Below, piece by piece: positions 5,996 through 10,519 of a DNA stretch of 10,519 nt (position 1 is the stretch's first letter; each line of letters begins with the position of its first letter). Where the stretch lies: the NCBI GenBank assembly GCA_964643145.1, contig CAZXPG010000057.1, positions 1 through 10,519 of the forward strand, written 5' to 3'. The notes below the pieces were generated by a model. That model was given only the letters and a program-made list of their open reading frames with translations. It did not search any database and was not told where the DNA came from. A program made the position numbers and the translations under genes. This DNA comes from CAZXPG01 sp964643145 (GTDB lineage Bacteria > Pseudomonadota > Alphaproteobacteria > Rickettsiales > Arcanibacteraceae).

Positions 5996-7273
5996 TCACT
6001 CCAAAAACTCCTCTAAATCCGGTATCCGGGTAAAAGCTACTTTCGTGCCGGAGAAGCTTCTCCCTTGTGATGGCGTCATGCCGATTAGCACTGTGTCCCG
6101 CCCATAGCGGTGATTGAGTGCATCCATTGCATGGGAGGCGCGCTCATATTTGCTGCGTGCCTTTGATGCCTCCGCTGTCACTGGGCTGAATAGCTCCCCT
6201 TGCGGACTACCCACTGCCTTTAAGCGACATAGAGTGATAGAGACCTTCTTCACCCGTAGATTTTCTTTTCCCTTTAATAACTTATCCCATAATTCAGCAA
6301 ACATATCAAGAAAAGTGAAACTATCCTGCACGTGGAAACAACGTGCTTCCGCTGCCAGGCGTTCTCCCTTCTCAGTGCGTAGGGAAAGTATCAAACTATC
6401 CGCCGTATATTCTAATCTCCGCAACCTACTTGCTGCCTTAATTACCAACCTTCTGGCAATCTGCTGTGCTTGCAGAGGAACCCGAAGTTCCGGCGCCAGC
6501 ACATGGCTATGGCCGATGCTGCTGCGCTGTGTTTCTTCCTCCGTAAGCTCAATACCTCGCAGCATATACCACAGTCTTTCGCCCCAGATATTACCCCATA
6601 CACTGCGCATCTTTTTAGCAGGAAGCGCAAGGAGAGTCGGCATATCGGCAATCCCGGCCAATTGTAGCTTAATCGCCGTATTATGGCCAATGCCTGGCAG
6701 GTCACGTAGGTGTAATGACATGAGCCTGCCCGGTAATTCTTCTGGCCTCAGTATCACTAATCCATCAGGTTTTTGCATATCGGTAGCTACTTTTGCCAGG
6801 TATTTATTGGGTGCTATGCCTATTGAGCAACGGATATGCTCACCAATATTTTTAGCCAGCCCCGCCTTAATCTTATGGGCAAGAGCAATGGCCTCTTCCT
6901 CTTCGGTTTCATTATCCATCAGGCGGCAGGCTACCTCATCAATCGAGCATACGGCAGTGATGGGGATATGTCGTTCCACTTCCTCCTGAATGCGTTGGTG
7001 AAATTCTACATAGTGTTCATGCCTTGCGAGCACGCAAATCAGCCCAGGGCACATTTTCTTTGCCTGGTAAATGGGTGTGCCTGTTTTCACTCCATAGGCC
7101 TTGGCCTCGTAGCTGGCGGCAATCGCACAGGTGGAATCGGTTTCTACTGCGACCACAGCTACCGGTTTGCCGCGTAATGCTGGGTTCAGCTGCTGCTCAA
7201 CGCTTGCAAAATAGCTGTTGAAATCGACATAGAGCCAGCGCAACCCTTGCGGTTTAACGGGTAAGGTAAACAT
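5996..7273 (-). CDS. umuC: Y-family DNA polymerase, UmuC-like (Pol V catalytic subunit)
   Basis: The 425-aa product matches UmuC in length and layout. The palm begins YVDFNSYFASVEQ with metal-binding Asp17 and an aromatic steric-gate position at Phe22. The second catalytic motif is CSIDEVA (109-115, Asp112 and Glu113), followed by SIGIAPNKYLAKVATDMQKP at about 150-169. A helix-hairpin-helix (DLPGIGHNTAIKLQLAGI) covers 191-208. The little-finger domain follows, then QGELF at 358-362, which fits a beta-clamp-binding motif. UmuC with cleaved UmuD forms DNA polymerase V, which copies past lesions in the SOS response with low fidelity. It starts one base after the umuD stop, a standard umuDC arrangement. 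Mobile copies (such as those of plasmids and phages) are common. Confidence 0.95.
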   Translation of the reverse strand: MFTLPVKPQGLRWLYVDFNSYFASVEQQLNPALRGKPVAVVAVETDSTCAIAASYEAKAYGVKTGTPIYQAKKMCPGLICVLARHEHYVEFHQRIQEEVERHIPITAVCSIDEVACRLMDNETEEEEAIALAHKIKAGLAKNIGEHIRCSIGIAPNKYLAKVATDMQKPDGLVILRPEELPGRLMSLHLRDLPGIGHNTAIKLQLAGIADMPTLLALPAKKMRSVWGNIWGERLWYMLRGIELTEEETQRSSIGHSHVLAPELRVPLQAQQIARRLVIKAASRLRRLEYTADSLILSLRTEKGERLAAEARCFHVQDSFTFLDMFAELWDKLLKGKENLRVKKVSITLCRLKAVGSPQGELFSPVTAEASKARSKYERASHAMDALNHRYGRDTVLIGMTPSQGRSFSGTKVAFTRIPDLEEFLE

Positions 7274-7274
7274 A

Positions 7275-7775
7275 TTAGAACATCTTAATGCAGGAAGTCA
7301 CCACACCTTGAATGCTAAATTCCATACCCTCTTTAATCGGGATAGGCGGATAATTTTCATTCTCTGGCATCAGTGTATATTTACCATTCTCAATATGCAG
7401 CCGCTTTACGGTCTGCTGCCCATCCACCATGGCGATAACGATACAGCGGTGCCGTGCTTCCTGCTTGTTGCTTACCACCAGCATATCACCATCAAAAATA
7501 CCCGCATTAATCATAGAATCCCCGGTAGCCGTTACCAGAAACGTGTGTTCCTGGTGCGGTACCAGCTTCTGGCAGAGATTCACATATTCCTGGATATCAC
7601 CCTCCAGTGGCGAGGGGTAACCTGCTGGTATTTTGGAAGTATATAGCGGTATGGTATAGGCATTATTCTCCAGGAAGTTATTCACGTCTTCCAGTCTCAC
7701 AGCCGGAATACGGATGCGTGCCGTTGGTTCTTTGCGCGGTCTGCCTGCGCCTTCTCTTTTACCACCATGTCCCAT
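7275..7775 (-). CDS. umuD: UmuD-like S24 peptidase, Pol V accessory subunit
   Basis: The 166-aa product has an N-terminus MGHGGKREGAGRPRKEPTAR of the type often seen in mobile UmuD proteins, followed by a LexA/UmuD S24 domain. Catalytic residues are Ser87 in TGDSM and Lys124 in QTVKRLH. A likely self-cleavage bond is Ala51-Gly52 in KIPAGYPSP. The distances (36 from the cleavage site to Ser, 37 from Ser to Lys) equal those in E. coli UmuD. RecA-stimulated self-cleavage would produce the UmuD' that joins UmuC. I chose the ATG at 7775 because the conserved MGHGGKREGAGRP begins there. A longer frame from 7817 would run through the divergent promoter. The ribosome-binding site is weak. There is no classic HTH domain, so it is probably not itself a LexA- or CI-type repressor, although the Arg/Lys/Gly-rich N-terminus might bind DNA. 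Confidence 0.92.
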   Translation of the reverse strand: MGHGGKREGAGRPRKEPTARIRIPAVRLEDVNNFLENNAYTIPLYTSKIPAGYPSPLEGDIQEYVNLCQKLVPHQEHTFLVTATGDSMINAGIFDGDMLVVSNKQEARHRCIVIAMVDGQQTVKRLHIENGKYTLMPENENYPPIPIKEGMEFSIQGVVTSCIKMF

Positions 7776-7786
7776 AAGTAATACCC

Positions 7787-7814
7787 GTTTTAGTATATAT
7801 ATACTGGTTGACAA
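7787..7814 (-). promoter_or_regulatory. Leftward (umuD) promoter candidate with palindrome in the spacer
   Basis: On the minus strand TTGTCA (7814-7809) and TAAAAC (7792-7787) are 16 bases apart. Between them lies the perfect 14-base palindrome AGTATATATATACT (7792-7805). The wider 16-mer 7791-7806 matches 13 of 16 positions of the E. coli LexA consensus but lacks its correct outer triplets. The -10 is poor, so the promoter is tentative; the palindrome is a plain sequence fact. The transcript start would lie only a few bases before the umuD ATG. Confidence 0.45.
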
Positions 7815-7836
7815 CACGCTTTAGCGTGTATATACC
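7808..7836 (+). promoter_or_regulatory. Rightward sigma70 promoter with palindromic operator in the spacer
   Basis: TTGACA (7808-7813) is a consensus -35 box and TATACC (7831-7836) a fair -10, with the optimal 17-base spacer. That spacer is almost exactly the perfect 7+2+7 palindrome ACACGCTTTAGCGTGT (7814-7829), a natural place for a repressor to block RNA polymerase. It would drive the gene at 7922 with a leader of about 80 bases. A further quasi-palindrome (AAGATATCTT, 7840-7849) lies near the start of the transcript. Confidence 0.7.
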
Positions 7837-7921
7837 TTAAAGATATCTTGAATACTGGCCATTAATCAAGGGAAAATTGAAAAGAAAGCGCTGTCTAATA
7901 ATAAAACGTTAGGAGTGGGTC

Positions 7922-8623
7922 ATGGCTTTGCCTGAAAAAGAACATTTTACTCTGACTGAAATCGCTATTCGCTGGAATATTGAGTATCACAATCTCGTTT
8001 ATTATATTGAGCATGAACATCTGCAGGTGCAGGCATGGCTTCCACAAATCAAAGCAGAAGTGTATTTCTGGGAGGAGACCCCGGAAGGCGAGAGTTTTTC
8101 CTGCTCATGCGGTACGAAATGCCATCAGGGATATGCTATCATCAGTGCGGCTGATTGCCGTAAAATATTCAAGAAACAGGAAGCTCATCTGCGTGAATTT
8201 AAGCTGCCGCAGAATGAGATGCATATTCGTTGCGCTCACAGTAAAAAGGGCTGCAATCTGGCAGAAACAGATTTGCGGATTACCCTTGCTGAGCGGGATA
8301 GATTTGAACAGCAGCATGAAATACGTCCTGTACTTCCTTGTGTTTCTTCATCTGAGCCCAGAACCACCGTCCCTAAGAAGCAAGCCAAAAGGGAATTCTC
8401 TCCCAGCTTTCCGGGCAGACCCAGCATCATGTCCGCCATCCGGGTAGAGCTGCGGAAACGGGGGGATGCGGGTGAGTTCCACCCTACTTTAGCTAAGGAA
8501 TGTGCTCATCTGGCAGAATGGGCTCTCAAGAAATTTCATGGCGTACAAGTGCCTAAGCAGAGCTCTATCGAGAATGCTCTCAGGGCTGAGTATCGTGCAT
8601 GCCATAACGCTATTCTTGCTTAA
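7922..8623 (+). CDS. Uncharacterised Cys/His-rich phage-type protein
   Basis: I do not recognise a named family for this 233-aa product. The N-terminus (FTLTEIAIRWNIEYHNLVYYI, 9-29) looks like a helix-turn-helix of the kind that selects DNA or senses location in phage regulators. Two Cys/His clusters follow: Cys61, Cys63, Cys67, His68 and Cys104, His106, Cys111, with more Cys at 79 and 140, which might bind zinc. After a linker rich in Ser, Pro, Lys and Arg (140-165) comes a helical C-terminal domain beginning GRPSIMSAIRVELRKRGD. It includes LAKECAHLAEW and SSIENALRAEYR, a pattern I associate with proteins of unknown function in prophage regions. AGGAG six bases before the ATG fixes the start. 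It is transcribed from the consensus promoter at 7808. A regulatory role is plausible, not shown. Confidence 0.75.
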   Translation: MALPEKEHFTLTEIAIRWNIEYHNLVYYIEHEHLQVQAWLPQIKAEVYFWEETPEGESFSCSCGTKCHQGYAIISAADCRKIFKKQEAHLREFKLPQNEMHIRCAHSKKGCNLAETDLRITLAERDRFEQQHEIRPVLPCVSSSEPRTTVPKKQAKREFSPSFPGRPSIMSAIRVELRKRGDAGEFHPTLAKECAHLAEWALKKFHGVQVPKQSSIENALRAEYRACHNAILA

Positions 8624-8652
8624 ACAGCATCCCTTCCTTTACACCCCACAAG

Positions 8653-8693
8653 CCCATGAAATCCTCTCTCACTATTTTAATGGATTTTATGGG
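8653..8693. repeat. Twelve-base inverted repeat downstream of the 7922 gene
   Basis: CCCATGAAATCC (8653-8664) and GGATTTTATGGG (8682-8693) form a 12-pair stem with one G-T wobble and a 17-base loop. The sequence GGGTTTCATG immediately after can pair with part of the left arm as an alternative. No T-run follows, so it may be a processing or regulatory structure, or a Rho-dependent end, and not an intrinsic terminator. Confidence 0.5.
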
Positions 8694-8805
8694 TTTCATG
8701 CCCTTCACTAACCTACTCTAAAACCATCATTTCCTCTCCCCATTTAATTATCCGCATAGGCCTAATTTAATGCGTCTATTTCAGGGCTAAGCACCTGCCC
8801 ATAAT

Positions 8806-8835
8806 GAACCTTATCGCAAATCTTCGATGAGGTTC
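8806..8835 (+). promoter_or_regulatory. Hairpin enclosing the ribosome-binding site of the small HTH gene
   Basis: GAACCTTATCG (8806-8816) and CGATGAGGTTC (8825-8835) pair over 11 bases with a single G-T wobble around the loop CAAATCTT. The right arm contains the only Shine-Dalgarno sequence (GATGAGG) for the ATG at 8838, which begins two bases later. As RNA it would hide the ribosome-binding site; as DNA it is an inverted repeat that could be an operator. A CATAAT hexamer (8800-8805) directly before it may be a -10 box, though no good -35 is seen. Confidence 0.65.
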
Positions 8836-8837
8836 CT

Positions 8838-9056
8838 ATGCAAGTGAAACATCTCCATCAGAATCAAGTAGCCGAGCGCTGGTGCATGTCGCCGCGTACG
8901 TTGGAACGCTGGCGCTGGCTGGGCATTGGCCCGAAATTCCTCAAACTTGGCAATCGTGTCACCTACCGCTTGGAAGATATCGAGCAGTACGAGGCAACAT
9001 CCTTGCGCTCAAGCACAGCCAAAAACTCTTCCCTCTTATCCCCCTGCAACCCTTAA
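8838..9056 (+). CDS. Small HTH protein, AlpA/excisionase-like
   Basis: The 72-aa product has the compact MerR-like winged helix found in AlpA regulators and excisionases: HLHQNQVAERWCMSPRTLER (5-24), then WRWLGIGPKFLKLGNRVTYR (25-44), then LEDIEQYEA. The tail is short and polar. Such proteins are typically regulators or recombination directionality factors in phages and integrative elements. Here it heads a run of recombination-type genes and not the integrase module. A ribosome-binding site GATGAGG five bases before the ATG decides the start and lies inside a strong hairpin. Autoregulation at the inverted repeat is a reasonable guess. Confidence 0.85.
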   Translation: MQVKHLHQNQVAERWCMSPRTLERWRWLGIGPKFLKLGNRVTYRLEDIEQYEATSLRSSTAKNSSLLSPCNP

Positions 9057-9068
9057 GGAGTAATTCTT

Positions 9069-9545
9069 ATGACCCAAAAACTCACCCTCAATGACATCAT
9101 TACCATGCCCATCGGCCAGGTTGCCCTGCTTTCGCCGGAACAGCTCTATCTGGCCCAGAAAGAAGCGGATGAACAATGGCGGCGGGCAGAAATGCTGAAG
9201 GGCTGGCTGCATACTGCCGTGATAATGAAGTATGAAAATATCGCCGCTTCTCTTCGTAACCAGCTCGGCAAACCTACTGGCACCATCCATTTTAATGACG
9301 AGAATTTTATCGTTACTACCGATATCCTGAAAAAGCCGGAGTGGGATCAGAAACTGCTGAAACAGGCAATCGAAGCTATCGTCTCTAAGGGAGATGACCC
9401 GTCGGAATATGTGCAGGTAACTTATAAGGTGGCAGAGAAGAATTATGCCGCCTGGCCTGCCTCTATCCGTGCCCTGTTTGAACCAGCACGAATCCTGAAA
9501 ACAGGCACTCCCACCTACAAGTTAAAAACACAGGAGGCTGCATAA
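9069..9545 (+). CDS. Phage-type protein of unknown function next to Sak4-like ATPase
   Basis: The 158-aa soluble, mainly helical protein is preceded by AAGGAG (9055-9060) and overlaps the next start by one base. Residues 20-50 (LLSPEQLYLAQKEADEQWRR and onward) form a charged amphipathic helix. The C-terminal part has DPSEYVQVTYKVAEKNYAAW and LFEPARILKTGTPTYKL. It is not a named family that I can recognise. Proteins of similar layout stand just before the Sak4-like ATPase in phage recombination cassettes, so a role in DNA recombination or replication is likely by position only. Confidence 0.75.
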   Translation: MTQKLTLNDIITMPIGQVALLSPEQLYLAQKEADEQWRRAEMLKGWLHTAVIMKYENIAASLRNQLGKPTGTIHFNDENFIVTTDILKKPEWDQKLLKQAIEAIVSKGDDPSEYVQVTYKVAEKNYAAWPASIRALFEPARILKTGTPTYKLKTQEAA

Positions 9546-10405
9546 TGTCAGGACTTCCTATTATTACGGCTGAAGAACGGCTGGCGGAAAAACGTGGCAT
9601 TAAGGGCTGTATTTTTGGCAAGAGCGGGATTGGTAAAACCTCCCTGCTCTGGACGCTCGAGGCTGCAACTACCCTATTCTTTGACCTGGAAGCTGGGGAT
9701 CTTGCTATTGAAGGGTGGCCAGGGGATACTATCCGCCCCCGTACCTGGAATGAATGCCGTGATTTTGCGGTATTTATCGGTGGCGCTAACCCGGCGCTGC
9801 GTGATGACCAGCCTTATAGCCAGGCGCATTATAACGCTGTCTGCCAAAGTTTTGGCAATCCTGCTGCGCTTGAGAAATACGACACGGTGTTTGTGGATTC
9901 AATCACCGTGGCAGGCCGTCTCTGCTTTCAGTGGTGCAAAGGCCAACCACAGGCCTTCAGTGAGAAAACCGGCAAGCCTGATAACCGTGGTGCTTACGGG
10001 CTGCATGGCCAGGAGATGATTGCCTGGCTTAGCCACCTCCAGCATACACGCGGCAAAAATATCTGGCTGGTAGGCATCCTGGATGAAAAGCTCGATGACT
10101 ATAACCGCAAGGTCTTTACCCCGCAGATTGACGGCAGCAAAACCGGGCTGGAGTTGCCGGGTATTGTCGACCAGGTCATCACTATGAGCGAGATGCAGGC
10201 CGATGATGGTTCCTTCTATCGTGCCTTCATCAACCATACCCTCAACCCCTTTGGCTTCCCCGCTAAAGACCGCAGCGGGCGCTTAGAGCTGATGGAAGAG
10301 CCGCATCTGGGCCGTTTGATGCAGAAAATTAATGGGCCAGTCAAGCCTGCCTCTGAACGTCTTACCTTTTCTCAAACCCACACTACAGAAGGAGAATCCA
10401 AATGA
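9545..10405 (+). CDS. Sak4-like RecA-fold ATP-binding protein
   Basis: The 286-aa protein carries a Walker A motif GKSGIGKTS at 25-33 close to its N-terminus and a hydrophobic Walker B-like strand TVFVDS at 114-119 (Asp118). The region after the P-loop reads TTLFFDLEAGD, where a second acidic cluster follows a strand. This arrangement fits the AAA_24/Sak4 group of phage ATPases, RecA-like proteins that aid single-strand annealing or recombination together with a single-strand binding protein. AGGAGG seven bases before the ATG supports the start. The stop overlaps the start of a DUF669-type gene as ATGA, the usual order in these cassettes (DUF669 is thought to be SSB-like). Confidence 0.85.
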   Translation: MSGLPIITAEERLAEKRGIKGCIFGKSGIGKTSLLWTLEAATTLFFDLEAGDLAIEGWPGDTIRPRTWNECRDFAVFIGGANPALRDDQPYSQAHYNAVCQSFGNPAALEKYDTVFVDSITVAGRLCFQWCKGQPQAFSEKTGKPDNRGAYGLHGQEMIAWLSHLQHTRGKNIWLVGILDEKLDDYNRKVFTPQIDGSKTGLELPGIVDQVITMSEMQADDGSFYRAFINHTLNPFGFPAKDRSGRLELMEEPHLGRLMQKINGPVKPASERLTFSQTHTTEGESK

Positions 10406-10485
10406 GCTGGAATGATTTTAACTCGGCTAAAGACCAGACTGCTGAACTTATGCCTGCTCTTCTTGTAGGGCGGACTCAACATTGA
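10402..10485 (+). pseudogene. Start of DUF669-type gene, disrupted
   Basis: The frame starts with an ATGA overlap and AAGGAG seven bases upstream. It reads MSWNDFNSAKDQTAELMP, a good match to the opening of DUF669 phage proteins as I remember them. It then turns into ALLVGRTQH and a stop at 10483-10485. The intact family is far longer and continues with a KVRM-type strand. The 27-codon frame is therefore the 5' remnant of a broken gene. Sequence from about 10464 resembles an insertion sequence end, the likely cause. Confidence 0.6.
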
Positions 10486-10519
10486 AGCGCAACACTGCTA
10501 TAATCCTTTTAAAAAAAGG
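10464..10519. mobile_element. Probable end of an IS30-family insertion sequence (partial)
   Basis: The last 56 bases begin TGTAGGGCGGACTCAACATT and continue with GAAGCGCAACACTGC and TATAAT (10499-10504). A TGTAG start and an AACGCAACA-like core recall the terminal inverted repeat of IS30-family elements. TATAAT inside would suit a transposase promoter. The transposase and other end are outside the window, so this is an inference from a short stretch. The exact junction could be several bases to the left (10455-10464). Confidence 0.4.

Noticed and set aside
6114..6989. Plus-strand frame of 291 codons inside umuC
   Set aside because: It is the antisense shadow of a clear Y-family polymerase gene; the Ser/Arg-rich composition is typical of such shadows.
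7776..7921. Canonical LexA box for alphaproteobacteria (GTTC-N7-GTTC) or E. coli type (CTGT-N8-ACAG)
   Set aside because: Neither was found; the palindrome at 7792-7805 shares the AT core of the E. coli box but has wrong outer triplets.
1..10519. CRISPR array
   Set aside because: No set of regularly spaced direct repeats was seen.

Overview
The window looks like a piece of an alphaproteobacterial genome of moderate GC content. It holds the edge of ordinary chromosome and then an integrated, phage-like island. The alphaproteobacterial call rests on the pairing of a DUF2924 protein with a serine recombinase and a small HTH protein, and on a CnrY/CnrX-type anti-sigma/metal-sensor pair. It is an inference from gene content, and the species is not identifiable.

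Layout. Positions 1-759 (minus strand) hold the start of a CnrYX-like operon: a one-pass anti-sigma-like protein overlapped (ATGA) by a periplasmic heavy-metal sensor that runs off the left edge. Positions 760-1348 are mainly non-coding. They hold a possible ECF-type promoter, several hairpins, a terminator-like structure and an Ash/Icd-like open frame that has no ATG. Positions 1349-3621 (plus strand) are a tight four-gene integration module: a 53-aa small protein, a DUF2924 protein, a large serine recombinase and a ParB/KorB-like HTH protein. The genes overlap or nearly touch.

Positions 3618-7775 (minus strand) are a closely packed unit that appears to be one operon. Its transcription order is umuD-like, umuC-like, RimJ-like acetyltransferase, two more GNAT acetyltransferases, a 25-codon ORF, and an AT-rich gene with a possible PD-(D/E)XK nuclease core. 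An error-prone polymerase V-type module therefore appears to be transcribed ahead of three acetyltransferases and a possible nuclease, which is an unusual combination.

Positions 7776-7921 are a compact divergent control region. A TTGACA-17-TATACC promoter faces right, a weaker promoter candidate faces left, and their -35 boxes overlap. Each promoter has a perfect palindrome in its spacer. To the right come an uncharacterised Cys/His-rich protein (7922-8623), an AlpA/MerR-like small HTH protein whose ribosome-binding site lies inside a strong hairpin, an unknown phage-type protein, and a Sak4-like RecA-fold ATPase. Last is the beginning of a DUF669-type gene that goes out of register after about 18 codons. 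The final ~55 bases resemble an IS30-family terminus, so the gene appears broken by an insertion sequence, and the window may end because of that repeat.

As a system, this reads as the integration, regulatory/SOS and recombination-replication early region of a temperate phage or phage-derived island carrying cargo genes. The most interesting features are the divergent double-palindrome promoter, the umuDC-acetyltransferase-nuclease-like operon, the sequestered ribosome-binding site at 8806-8835, and the previously easy-to-miss 53-aa ORF that starts the integrase module.
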